Positions 1-6,945 of a DNA stretch of 21,925 bases are shown here, in pieces. A program made the translations under genes and the position numbers. Under the pieces are notes generated by a model, which was not told the DNA's origin, searched no databases, and worked only from the letters and a program-made list of their open reading frames with translations. The stretch is from the NCBI GenBank assembly GCA_902491915.1, contig CABUJL010000022.1, forward strand, positions 1-21,925, written 5' to 3'. The first letter of the stretch is position 1. The number at the start of each line of letters is the position of its first letter. The stretch is from an uncultured Collinsella sp. (GTDB lineage: Bacteria; Actinomycetota; Coriobacteriia; Coriobacteriales; Coriobacteriaceae).

Positions 1-313
1 AGTTGGAGGGGTGGTCGCGTACATAGCTGTAGCGATAGGTGGGCTTGTTCGAAGTGTATTCAAAAGCAGATTCAATCGAGCTGTACTTAAAGCCGGGTTC
101 GTGGGCAGGTTCGATGCCGTAGTGCTTAAGATAGCGCTTGCCAAAGTCCTCGGCGCGGCCGTAGTACGTGTTGCCGTCCGCCGTGAGCTTGCTGCCCATG
201 TAGATCTGCGTGCAGGCGAGCGCAGACGTCGGCATGGACATGATGGTTGCAGCTCCAAAGGCGAGGCCTATGCCAAGCTTTTTGAGCGCGTTGACGGGGT
301 GAGTTTTCCTCAT
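1..313 (-). CDS. Secreted C69-family dipeptidase, N-terminal part (runs off the left edge)
   Basis: Reading the minus strand from the ATG at 313 gives 104 codons with no stop before the window edge. The protein starts MRKTHPVNALKKLGIG and continues into a hydrophobic stretch ending TSALA, a signal peptide with an AxA-type cleavage site. The first mature residue is Cys34, in the context ACTQIYMG, followed by ADGNTYYGRAEDF. A Cys at the mature N-terminus followed by a DG(S/N)..(A/G)R.EDF segment is the pattern of the C69 (PepD-like) dipeptidases, N-terminal nucleophile hydrolases in which that Cys is catalytic. A strong GGGAGGG ribosome site lies just before the ATG. The family usually exceeds 450 residues, so most of the gene is outside the window. 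It is probably an exported enzyme that cleaves dipeptides. Family assignment rests on the N-terminus only. Confidence 0.8.
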   Translation of the reverse strand, partial: MRKTHPVNALKKLGIGLAFGAATIMSMPTSALACTQIYMGSKLTADGNTYYGRAEDFGKRYLKHYGIEPAHEPGFKYSSIESAFEYTSNKPTYRYSYVRDHPSN

Positions 314-332
314 TTTCCCTCCCAGCGTGCGA

Positions 333-356
333 AAGCTCTCCGTTGCCAGAGAGCTT
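333..356 (-). promoter_or_regulatory. Leader hairpin upstream of the C69 dipeptidase
   Basis: Perfect 8-base inverted repeat (AAGCTCTC at 333-340, GAGAGCTT at 349-356) with an 8-base loop. It ends about 20 bases before the ATG at 313, just ahead of the Shine-Dalgarno site. No U-run follows on the minus strand, so it is better read as a leader stem that could affect translation than as a terminator. I could not match it to a known riboswitch class. Confidence 0.45.
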
Positions 357-375
357 CAGCCAATAAAGACACCCC

Positions 376-440
376 ATTAGCGTAACGAACTGGAAACAAT
401 ATTCATCTATGAAAGAAACTTACTCGATAAGCGTAATGAA
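376..440. repeat. Pair of 14-base direct repeats between promoter and gene
   Basis: ATTAGCGTAACGAA at 376-389 and ATAAGCGTAATGAA at 427-440 differ at two positions and start 51 bases apart, close to five helical turns. Both lie in the leader downstream of the candidate promoter at 459-487. The spacing would suit a regulator binding one face of the DNA, but with two copies chance similarity cannot be excluded. Confidence 0.3.
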
Positions 441-458
441 ATATGCGATGAGTGGTTA

Positions 459-487
459 ATTATACTCGGTTTGTAGCTTTACTTTAA
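459..487 (-). promoter_or_regulatory. Candidate sigma-70-type promoter for the C69 dipeptidase
   Basis: On the minus strand a consensus -10 TATAAT (464 down to 459) is preceded by exactly 17 bases and then TTAAAG (487 down to 482), a poor -35. Transcription would start near 452 and give a leader of about 140 bases carrying the hairpin at 333-356. The -10 is perfect and the region AT-rich; the weak -35 keeps confidence moderate. Confidence 0.4.
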
Positions 488-521
488 TAAAGACGTCCTG
501 CAATTACCGTACCCGAATAAA

Positions 522-539
522 GCGCCTTGCACGGGGCGC
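522..539 (-). terminator. Second, weaker terminator hairpin of the lipid-kinase unit
   Basis: GCGCC (522-526) pairs with GGCGC (535-539) across an 8-base loop. On the minus strand the stem is followed by TTTATT. It lies about 10 bases beyond the stronger hairpin at 549-583, so the two read as tandem terminators. The stem is only five pairs. Confidence 0.4.
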
Positions 540-548
540 AAAGAAAAT

Positions 549-583
549 CCCCCGCTGTTTGGCAAATGCATAAACAGCAGGGG
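549..583 (-). terminator. Rho-independent terminator of the lipid-kinase/small-peptide unit
   Basis: A 12-base stem with one mismatch (549-560 with 572-583) encloses an 11-base loop. On the minus strand it is followed by ATTTTCTTT, a T-rich tail. It begins 36 bases after the stop codon of the small membrane peptide, which fits termination of that transcript. Confidence 0.75.
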
Positions 584-619
584 AGACGATAATTGGATGA
601 ATATCATACCAATGTGGAA

Positions 620-712
620 TTACTTCTTCCGGCGGTGGATCACGTTGATCGCATAGCCGACGAGCATGGCCAAAACGATGATGATAAAGCCGAGCAGGGG
701 ATTGTCGTTCAT
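620..712 (-). CDS. 30-residue single-pass membrane peptide
   Basis: The ATG at 712 opens a 30-codon frame reading MNDNPLLGFIIIVLAM, then LVGYAINVIHRRKK, ending in TAA at 620. It starts with a short polar N-terminus, has one hydrophobic segment (about residues 5-25) and ends in a basic HRRKK tail, the usual layout of a small inner-membrane protein with its C-terminus in the cytoplasm. An AGGAGG ribosome site sits at ideal spacing. It begins 9 bases after the stop of the lipid-kinase gene on the same strand and is followed by a good terminator, so it looks like the last gene of that operon. I do not recognise a family. The strong ribosome site, operon position and clean topology argue that it is real, but function is unknown. 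Confidence 0.6.
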   Translation of the reverse strand: MNDNPLLGFIIIVLAMLVGYAINVIHRRKK

Positions 713-721
713 AGGGTCCTC

Positions 722-1632
722 CTATTTTCCGAGCGGGGAGAATTCGTCGACGATGAGGTCGAGGCATTGCGGAAGCGCGCGGGCTCCAAAGACGCCCGAA
801 TTGCTGGAGATAATCTCGCCATCGAACTGCATGCCCAGCGACGGGGTGCAGGTGATCTTGGCTTCCTTGGTCTGGATGATCTTGAACTGCGGGCGGCCGA
901 GTACCTTGCCGGCGGGGTCGAGTGCGGCGATGATCACAGTCGGTAGAAGCTGCACAGTTTTTACGGGTTCGATGACCGCAATGTCGACCATGTCATCGTT
1001 CATACGGCAGTCGGGGAACAGGTTGATGTCGTTTTGGAGGTGTTGCCGGCCATGCAGCAGATGCCGTCGAGCTCCTCGACAATGCCGTCATGCTCAATCG
1101 TAAAGTGCGCCACCGTGGGATTGGGCGTGGCGAGCGCGGAGAGGAAGTAGGCGATCTCGCCGATGTCGTTTTTGGTGGGGGCGGCCTTCATCATGATCTC
1201 GGCGTCGAAGCCCGAGCCGGCGATGATGATAAAGCCGTGGCGCTTCTCGTTGCCGTCCTCGTCGAGCCAAAAGAGCTCGCCCATGTCCACTTTGACCGTG
1301 CGACCGGCGCGGCAAGCCTTGGCAAGCGCCGCTGCCTCGGGGGCATTACCGATGTTGTTAAAGAACAGGCAGGCCGTACCGGAGGGGAAGACGAGCGTGG
1401 GGACACCGCATCCGCGCATCTGGTCGAGCACGTTGGAGACGGTGCCGTCGCCGCCCGAAACGACCACGCGATCAAACTCGCGCACGTCTGCCACGGCGTC
1501 CTCGGGCTCCATGTCATCGCCGATAAAACGCATCACGACCTCGTCGCCGCCCTGCGCGAGGTCGTGCGTGAATGCGTAGATTTCATCTGAGCTGGGGCCC
1601 GATGCCGGGTTGTGGATGATAAGGCAGCGCAT
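722..1632 (-). pseudogene. Diacylglycerol/lipid kinase (DAGK catalytic family), single-base frameshift
   Basis: The first part (1632 to about 1036) encodes a DAGK-type catalytic domain: MRCLIIHNPASG at the start and VVVSGGDGTVSNVL, carrying the GGDGT nucleotide-binding motif, near residue 60. The rest (about 1032 to 722) continues the same family in another frame, through NLFPDCRMNDDMVDIAVIE and on to the C-terminal beta-rich domain. The frames join at the A-run opposite 1032-1035; restoring one A gives a continuous protein of 303 residues, the usual length for YegS/DagK-like kinases. These enzymes phosphorylate diacylglycerol or related lipids at the membrane. Both halves look well conserved, so a recent mutation or a sequencing error is likelier than an old pseudogene. 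As read, the first frame ends about 20 codons past the break, and the protein would lack its C-terminal domain. Confidence 0.8.
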
Positions 1633-1730
1633 ACTTACGTTCCCGTTCTGTGACTAACCGAGTATAGTTGTAAGGCAATGCCGATATCCTACCCGTGTTT
1701 TTCGGGCCTAACCTTATTCGATGGGTTGAT

Positions 1731-2864
1731 ATGTACATTTCCACACATCAGGCTCTACTCGACTTTTGCCAGCGCGCCCGTGAGTTCGACGCGATTGCCG
1801 TCGATACCGAGTTTTTGCGCGAGCGCACGTTCCATCCGCGTCTATGTTTGGTTCAGATTGCCACCCCTGCTGAGAGCGTCGCGGTCGATCCCCTGGTAAT
1901 CGACGACCTATCGCCGCTGGCCGAGCTTATGGCCGACGAGAGCGTGACCAAGGTCTTCCACGCGTGCTCGCAGGATATGGAGGTCATGCTCCATACCGTG
2001 GGCGTGCTGCCACGACCGATTTTCGATACGCAGGTCGCCGCTGCCTTTTTGGGCGAGCGCCAGCAGATTTCGTATGGCGCGCTTGTTCAGACGTTCTGCG
2101 GCGTATCGCTGCCCAAGACCGAGTCGCTGACTGACTGGTCGCGCCGCCCGCTGACCGATAAGCAGATTGAGTATGCGATCGACGACGTCAAATACCTGAT
2201 CGTCGCCTATACCGAGATGATGAGCCGTCTGCGCGAGCTGGGCCGTGTGGACTGGGTGCTCGACGAGTTGCGCCCGCTGGCTGACGAGTCGCACTATCGC
2301 GCCGATCGCCACGAGGCGTTCCGCAAGGTCAAACGCATCAATTCGTGTAGCCGTCACCAGTTGGGCATCGCGCGCGAGCTCGCCGCTTGGCGCGAGGATC
2401 GCGCCGAGCGCCGTAACATCCCGCGCAAGTGGGTCATGTCCGACGACACGCTGCTTGCGCTCGTCAAGCGCAATCCCGTGCGCGTTGAGGAGTTCCGTAG
2501 CATTCGCGGTACCGATCAGTTGGGGGAGCGCGACGTGGACGGTGCGCTCATGGCCATCAAGCGCGGCGCGAGCTGCCCGCACGATCGCCTGCCGCTCATG
2601 GTGCGCGGGCACCGTCAGATTTCGCCGGAGCTGGAGAGCGTGACTGACCTTATGTATGCGCTTATCCGCCTGGTTGCCGAGCGCTCAGGCGTTGCGACCT
2701 CGGTCATTGCCTCGCGCGATGACCTGGCCGACTACATTGAGCATCCCGAGCAGAGCCGCCTGCGCGAAGGTTGGCGCTTTGAGCTTGTGGGCTCGCGCCT
2801 GGACGATCTGCTTTCCGGCAATATGGGGTTGACGGTGAAGGACGGCAAAATCGAGCTCCTGTAG
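1731..2864 (+). CDS. rnd: Ribonuclease D
   Basis: A 377-residue protein, close to the 375 of the E. coli enzyme, with the three DEDD exonuclease motifs: D25-T-E27 in VDTEFLRER (Exo I), D82 in HACSQDMEVM (Exo II) and Y148...D152 in YAIDDVKYL (Exo III, DEDDy type). Residues about 205-290, including QLGIARELAAWRE, fit the HRDC nucleic-acid-binding domain. RNase D trims 3' ends of stable RNA precursors such as tRNA in the cytoplasm. I chose the ATG at 1731 because homologues begin at about MYISTHQALLDF; an in-frame GTG at 1695 would add 12 residues and neither has a good ribosome site. It lies divergent from the lipid kinase and 64 bases ahead of the zinc peptidase. Confidence 0.9.
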   Translation: MYISTHQALLDFCQRAREFDAIAVDTEFLRERTFHPRLCLVQIATPAESVAVDPLVIDDLSPLAELMADESVTKVFHACSQDMEVMLHTVGVLPRPIFDTQVAAAFLGERQQISYGALVQTFCGVSLPKTESLTDWSRRPLTDKQIEYAIDDVKYLIVAYTEMMSRLRELGRVDWVLDELRPLADESHYRADRHEAFRKVKRINSCSRHQLGIARELAAWREDRAERRNIPRKWVMSDDTLLALVKRNPVRVEEFRSIRGTDQLGERDVDGALMAIKRGASCPHDRLPLMVRGHRQISPELESVTDLMYALIRLVAERSGVATSVIASRDDLADYIEHPEQSRLREGWRFELVGSRLDDLLSGNMGLTVKDGKIELL

Positions 2865-2928
2865 GGAAGCCTAGCCGGTTGAGTGGGTAAAATGCCTCCA
2901 ACGTGTAACTCGACTCGGAGGAATTCGC

Positions 2929-3633
2929 ATGCCTTATTACTATGGATACGGCTTTGGCATCGACCCGCTGTACCTGCTGGTTGTTCTTGTCTGCACGGTG
3001 CTTGGCCTTGCCGCACAGAACTATATCAACTCGACGTACAAAACCTGGTCCAAGGTTCGCTCGGACGGCGATACGGGTGCCACAGTCGCTCGCCGCATGC
3101 TCGATGCCAACGGTTGTAGCGCCGTGGGTATCAAGGGTGTCGCTGGCGAGCTCACCGACCATTACAACCCGCAGGACAATAACCTGTATCTCTCGGATGC
3201 CAACCGTTCGGGCGGGTCGGTCGCAAGCGTTGCCGTCGCCTGCCACGAGGCGGGCCATGCCGCCCAGCGTCAAAGCGGTTACGCCATGATGAAAGTGCGT
3301 ACCGCCCTGGTTCCGGTTGTCAACTTTACCCAGAACACTTGGACCATCGTGTTGCTCTTGGGCCTGTTTATGAACATTGCCGGGCTCACATCCCTCGCAC
3401 TGATCTTCTTCTCGTTTAGCGTGCTGTTCCAACTGGTTACGCTGCCGGTCGAGATTGATGCCAGCCGCCGCGCCGTGGCGTACATCGAGCAGTCGGGCAT
3501 GAGCTCCAAGCAGGTCAATGGTGCCAAGAAGGTCCTGACGGCAGCCGCGCTTACCTATGTTGCTGCAGCGCTCACTTCGATCATTCAGCTGCTCTACCTG
3601 ATGGCTCGCTACAACAGAAACTCCAACCGATAA
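2929..3633 (+). CDS. YugP-type membrane zinc metallopeptidase
   Basis: A 234-residue protein with an N-terminal membrane segment (about residues 12-30), the HEAGH zinc motif at residues 106-110 in VACHEAGHAAQRQ, two adjacent membrane segments (about 135-172), the conserved LPVEIDASRRA segment with E175 as a likely third ligand, and a last membrane helix near 205-227. This order matches the Zn_peptidase_2/YugP family (Pfam PF04298, from memory). These are membrane-bound metalloproteases whose substrates are poorly known. GGAGG precedes the ATG by eight bases. A hairpin 17 bases after the stop may end the transcript before xseA. Confidence 0.88.
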   Translation: MPYYYGYGFGIDPLYLLVVLVCTVLGLAAQNYINSTYKTWSKVRSDGDTGATVARRMLDANGCSAVGIKGVAGELTDHYNPQDNNLYLSDANRSGGSVASVAVACHEAGHAAQRQSGYAMMKVRTALVPVVNFTQNTWTIVLLLGLFMNIAGLTSLALIFFSFSVLFQLVTLPVEIDASRRAVAYIEQSGMSSKQVNGAKKVLTAAALTYVAAALTSIIQLLYLMARYNRNSNR

Positions 3634-3649
3634 CAAATTGGCTTGACAG

Positions 3650-3679
3650 GCGCCGCGGAGATTTGTGTCCCCGCGGCGC
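3650..3679 (+). terminator. GC-rich hairpin after the zinc peptidase gene
   Basis: Perfect 9-base arms (GCGCCGCGG at 3650-3658, CCGCGGCGC at 3671-3679) around a 12-base loop, starting 17 bases after the stop codon. It lacks a following T-run, so it may be a weak or factor-assisted terminator or an mRNA 3' stabiliser. A consensus-like TTGACA at 3643-3648 directly precedes it, but no -10 lies at normal spacing. Confidence 0.4.
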
Positions 3680-3704
3680 TGTACTATGTGTTGGACTTGA
3701 ATTT

Positions 3705-3727
3705 GCGCAGGGCCGGAGCCCTTGTGC
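3705..3727 (+). promoter_or_regulatory. xseA: Leader hairpin just upstream of xseA
   Basis: GCGCAGGGC (3705-3713) pairs with GCCCTTGTGC (3718-3727) around a CGGA loop, with one wobble pair and one bulge. It ends 9 bases before the AAAGGAGG ribosome site of xseA. It could act as a leader structure; no T-run follows. Confidence 0.3.
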
Positions 3728-3748
3728 ACGATAACGAAAGGAGGCTGC

Positions 3749-5200
3749 GTGGCAGGCTGGAATCTGACCGGCAATGCCGTTTCCGCCGAGTTCGACGGTT
3801 CGGACGAGCAGGAGCGTAAAGAACTCAGCGTGAGCCAGGCGGTAGAGATCGCCGCCGGTGCGCTCGATGCCATTCCGCAGCTGAGCGTTCTGGGCGAGGT
3901 CACGGGTTTCCGTGGCCCCAATGCCCGAAGCGGTCACTGCTACTTCCAGATTAAGGACGACTCGGCCGCCGTTGACTGCATCATCTGGAAGGGCGCCTAC
4001 CTTAAGCGCACCTTCGACTTGCGCGATGGCATGCAGGTGAGCTTTAAGGGCAGCTTCAATCTCTATAAGGCCACGGGCCGCATGAGCTTTGTCGCTCGCT
4101 CATTTTCGCTGGCGGGCGAGGGTCTGCTGCGTCAACAAGTGGCGCAACTGGCCGAAAAGCTACGCCGCGAGGGCCTGATGGACGAAGCGCGCAAGCGCCG
4201 CATCCCGGTGTTCTGCTCCCGCGTGGCGGTCGTTACCTCGCTTTCGGGTGCCGTAATCGACGACGTCAAGCGCACATTGCGTCGTCGCAACCCGCTCGTC
4301 GAGCTCGTCTGCGTGGGCGCTAAGGTTCAAGGCGAGGGTGCGCCGGCCGAGCTTATTGAGGGCCTGCGCCGTGCCGCCGCAATCACGCCGGCGCCCGACT
4401 GCATCTTGCTGGTGCGCGGCGGCGGCTCCTTTGAGGACCTCATGACCTTCAACGACGAGGAGCTTGCCCGTGCGGTGGCTGCCTGTCCCGTGCCCGTGGT
4501 GACCGGTATCGGCCATGAGCCCGATACCTCGATTTGCGACATGGTGAGCGACCGCCGCGCCTCCACGCCCACGGCGGCGGCAGAATCGGTGGCGCCGGCT
4601 ATGACGGAGTTGGCCGATGTGCTCGAGGCACGCCATCAGCGTCTGGGTGCCGCGATGGCATCGATGATTGGGTCGGCCCAGGTCGACCTGGAGATGCTCG
4701 ATCAGCGCGGTCGCCGTGCCTGGGATACCTATACGGCCCGCTTGGGCGATGCGCTCGATGCGGCTGCATGCCGCCCGTGCCTCAACGACCCCACATTTAT
4801 GGTCGAGCGTCGCGAATCGGAGCTTGCGCTGACCGCCGATCGCCTGTCGGGTGCCATAGTACGCTCGGTCGGAGCTTTCCGATCCAGCTTTGAACGCTTG
4901 CCCGAGCGTCTGGTTGCAAGCACCTCGGGGCTCGATGGCAAACGCCATGCGCTCACGCTTGCGAGTTCCCGTCTGGAGCATCAGGGACGTACGATGCTCG
5001 GCAAGCCCGCGTCCGACCTGGGCCGAGCCGCCGCGTCGCTCGATGCCCTGTCGCCGCTTAAGGTACTTGCCCGCGGTTACTCCATCGCGTACAGCGATGA
5101 CGGTGTGGCTACGAGCGCCAAGACCTTTAAGCCGGGCGACGCCATCCGCGTGCGCATGGCAGACGGCAACGTGGCAGCAACGGTCAATACGGTCGAGTAG
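3749..5200 (+). CDS. xseA: Exodeoxyribonuclease VII large subunit
   Basis: A 483-residue protein with an N-terminal OB-fold (about residues 27-125; LSVLGEVTGFRGPNARSGH then YFQIKD), the catalytic core with DCILLVRGGGSFEDL, GIGHEPDTSICDMVSDRRAS and TPTAAAE, a long helical C-terminal region and the terminal LARGYSI motif. All are hallmarks of XseA. With XseB it forms ExoVII, which degrades single-stranded DNA processively to short oligonucleotides from both ends. The GTG start at 3749 is chosen because AAAGGAGG lies four bases upstream; an in-frame TTG at 3722 would place that ribosome site inside the gene. xseB follows 42 bases later, the usual pairing. Confidence 0.95.
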   Translation: MAGWNLTGNAVSAEFDGSDEQERKELSVSQAVEIAAGALDAIPQLSVLGEVTGFRGPNARSGHCYFQIKDDSAAVDCIIWKGAYLKRTFDLRDGMQVSFKGSFNLYKATGRMSFVARSFSLAGEGLLRQQVAQLAEKLRREGLMDEARKRRIPVFCSRVAVVTSLSGAVIDDVKRTLRRRNPLVELVCVGAKVQGEGAPAELIEGLRRAAAITPAPDCILLVRGGGSFEDLMTFNDEELARAVAACPVPVVTGIGHEPDTSICDMVSDRRASTPTAAAESVAPAMTELADVLEARHQRLGAAMASMIGSAQVDLEMLDQRGRRAWDTYTARLGDALDAAACRPCLNDPTFMVERRESELALTADRLSGAIVRSVGAFRSSFERLPERLVASTSGLDGKRHALTLASSRLEHQGRTMLGKPASDLGRAAASLDALSPLKVLARGYSIAYSDDGVATSAKTFKPGDAIRVRMADGNVAATVNTVE

Positions 5201-5242
5201 GCCGCGTTTCATAGCGATAAACCTTTAGGAAAGGAAACAGAT

Positions 5243-5509
5243 ATGGCAGAGAAGACCCCGGTCGAGCAGCTTACGTACAAGCAGGCCTCGCAGGAGCTGG
5301 AGCTCATCATCCGCAGCTTGGAGTCGGGCGATATGGAGCTCGAGGAGTCGCTCGAGAGCTATACCCGCGGCGTCGAGCTCCTCAAGAGCCTGCGCACCCG
5401 CCTGTCCGATGCCGAGCAGAAGGTCTCGGTGCTTCTTAAGGACGTCGACGGCAACGACGTGCTCGCCGACGGCGAAGCCGCCAACGCCGACGACAACCTC
5501 TCGTTCTAA
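5243..5509 (+). CDS. xseB: Exodeoxyribonuclease VII small subunit
   Basis: An 88-residue acidic helical protein, MAEKTPVEQLTYKQASQELE onwards, with the XseB core LESGDMELEESLESYTRGVEL followed by a coiled helix (LRTRLSDAEQKVSVLL) and an acidic tail. Length and motif are normal for the small subunit, which packs along the extended helices of XseA. AGGAAAGGA precedes the ATG. Position directly after xseA supports co-transcription and co-assembly. Confidence 0.95.
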   Translation: MAEKTPVEQLTYKQASQELELIIRSLESGDMELEESLESYTRGVELLKSLRTRLSDAEQKVSVLLKDVDGNDVLADGEAANADDNLSF

Positions 5510-5558
5510 CCATCCCGACCAAATATAATTACCTTGGTCTGTGAGAAAGGAACCAGCC

Positions 5559-5894
5559 ATGTGTGATTGCATCTTCTGCAAAATTGCTAACCACGATATC
5601 CCCTCGACCGTCGTCTACGAGGACGACCAGGTCATCGCGTTCGACGACCTCAACCCCCAGGCGCCGGTTCACACGCTCGTGATCCCCAAGAAGCACTACA
5701 GCGACATCGCCGACAACGTGCCTGCCGAGACCATGGGCGCCATGGCTCACGCCATCCAGGAGGTCGCCAAGGCAAAGGGTCTGGAGGACGGTTTCCGCGT
5801 CATCTCCAACAAGGGTGTCAACGCCGGCCAGACCGTCATGCACTTCCACATGCACGTCCTCGGCGGCAAAAACCTGGGCGAGAACCTCATCTGA
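5559..5894 (+). CDS. HIT-family (HinT-like) purine nucleotide phosphoramidase
   Basis: A 111-residue protein with the N-terminal CDCIFCKI signature, a central LVIPKKHY segment and the histidine triad HFHMHVLGG (H95, H97, H99), where the middle His is the usual nucleophile. Length and motifs match HinT/PKCI-like proteins, which hydrolyse AMP-N phosphoramidates such as AMP-lysine. The ATG at 5559 has AGAAAGGA upstream; a GTG at 5541 would include this site, so it is rejected. It is 49 bases after xseB and may share its transcript. Its cellular substrate cannot be deduced. Confidence 0.92.
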   Translation: MCDCIFCKIANHDIPSTVVYEDDQVIAFDDLNPQAPVHTLVIPKKHYSDIADNVPAETMGAMAHAIQEVAKAKGLEDGFRVISNKGVNAGQTVMHFHMHVLGGKNLGENLI

Positions 5895-5935
5895 GGGCGC
5901 GTAGCCCGTCGACTTGGCTGCCTTTGGAGTAATCT

Positions 5936-6826
5936 ATGCAGCTTTCTCAACTCGAATACCTTCAAGCGGTAGCGAACTATGGCGGCGTGCGCAAAGCAGC
6001 TCGCGCCGTTCATGTGAGTCCGCAGGCTGTTTCGTCGGCAATCAAAAAGTTGGAATCTGAGTATCAGATTGTTTTGCTCGACCGATCGGCGGGGGAGGCT
6101 GTTTTGTCTCCGGTGGGCAGAGAATTTGCGCGTCGTGCACGCGTGATCCTGGCACAAGTCGACGATCTCAAAAAGTACGCTCAATCGAGGGACGACGGCG
6201 TCTCGCCCGACGGCCACTTTCGTCTTTACGCCCCCTGCCTTCATGGGCGGGGGCGCCTTTTTGCCGAAAACTGGTATGACTCGTTTGAAAGCTCGCACCC
6301 TCAGATTCACCTCGATGTGTGGCATCAGCCAACGGCTACATGCTTTGAATCACTTATACTTGGCATTTCGGACGCGGCTATCTCGTTTGAGGAACCACGG
6401 GACAGCGTCCTTTCTTCAAAATATATGGGTGAAAAGGAGCTCAGGGTTCTTTCATGCCCAGCTGGTCATCAATCTGTGGGTGCTATGACCGTTCGTGAGT
6501 TACTGGGCGGCAGGCTCGTTGTTCCAATTAATTTGTCACCCTGTCTCAATGCGATTAATCAATGTCCCGAAGCTCAGCTGGTTAATTTCCGCTTTCGCGA
6601 TGTCGAATACGGAAACAGGGCGCAGACTGAGTTTCTTCAAGCCGGGGGATTGATATTGAGTTTTTCTGGCTCTTCTCTCGCATCAGATGGACTGGAAGTG
6701 AGCGAGTGCTCCATTGAAGGCTCGCATGACGTAGCCTTGCCCATCTACTTTTGCTATCGACAAAATGCCTGGACCGATCGACACCAGACGGTTTTTCTGC
6801 ACCTATTGCGTCATCTTGCTTCGTGA
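5936..6826 (+). CDS. LysR-family transcriptional regulator
   Basis: A 296-residue protein with an N-terminal winged helix-turn-helix (MQLSQLEYLQAVANYGGVRK, then AARAVHVSPQAVSSAIKKLE, about residues 1-60), a linker helix and an effector-binding domain starting about residue 95 at GHFRLYAPC. Length and helix-turn-helix are typical of LysR regulators, though the C-terminal half resembles no member I can name. GGAG lies nine bases before the ATG. The next gene is an MFS transporter in the same direction, with an inverted repeat between them, suggesting that this regulator controls it; this is inference. Codons are visibly richer in A and T than in the flanking xse, HIT and ackA genes. Confidence 0.85.
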   Translation: MQLSQLEYLQAVANYGGVRKAARAVHVSPQAVSSAIKKLESEYQIVLLDRSAGEAVLSPVGREFARRARVILAQVDDLKKYAQSRDDGVSPDGHFRLYAPCLHGRGRLFAENWYDSFESSHPQIHLDVWHQPTATCFESLILGISDAAISFEEPRDSVLSSKYMGEKELRVLSCPAGHQSVGAMTVRELLGGRLVVPINLSPCLNAINQCPEAQLVNFRFRDVEYGNRAQTEFLQAGGLILSFSGSSLASDGLEVSECSIEGSHDVALPIYFCYRQNAWTDRHQTVFLHLLRHLAS

Positions 6827-6902
6827 GATTAATTGGCTTCGAGACGTCAAGTGATTATTGACGCCTTGCAACACATAGCTGACAGTTTTGCCCTCATGCT
6901 TT

Positions 6903-6921
6903 TCTAAGATTCCGATTTAGA
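6903..6921. promoter_or_regulatory. Possible LysR operator upstream of the MFS gene
   Basis: TCTAA at 6903-6907 and TTAGA at 6917-6921 form an inverted repeat with a 9-base centre, and partial symmetry continues inward (AT...AT). It lies 25 bases before the MFS start codon, a plausible place for a LysR-type site, whose boxes are interrupted AT-rich dyads. It is short enough to occur by chance. Confidence 0.3.
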
Positions 6922-6945
6922 TTGCTGACTCTTGGAGGGCGGGGC

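Larger units (their letters stand above)
314..619. other. AT-rich intergenic region
   Basis: This 306-base gap separates two minus-strand transcription units. It holds, from left to right on the plus strand, the C69 leader hairpin (333-356), the 14-base direct repeats (376-440), the candidate C69 promoter (459-487) and two hairpin terminators for the upstream lipid-kinase unit (522-539 and 549-583). No convincing coding frame was seen; short frames here lack ribosome sites and family-like sequence. Confidence 0.6.

Noticed and set aside
1032..1035. Programmed -1 frameshift in the lipid kinase
   Set aside because: No in-frame slippery heptamer of the usual X XXY YYZ form and no obvious stimulatory structure; a simple deletion or read error is likelier.
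3643..3687. Promoter TTGACA with TACTAT for xseA
   Set aside because: The two boxes are 33 bases apart and the interval is occupied by a 9-base-pair hairpin.
2704..3921. 405-codon minus-strand open frame
   Set aside because: It spans three real plus-strand genes and an intergenic hairpin, which no real gene would be expected to do.
4160..5212. 350-codon minus-strand open frame
   Set aside because: Antisense to xseA, His/Arg/Gly-rich, no ribosome site or recognisable domain.
5895..5907. Terminator between the HIT gene and the LysR gene
   Set aside because: Only a four-base stem (GGGC/GCCC) with no T-run.
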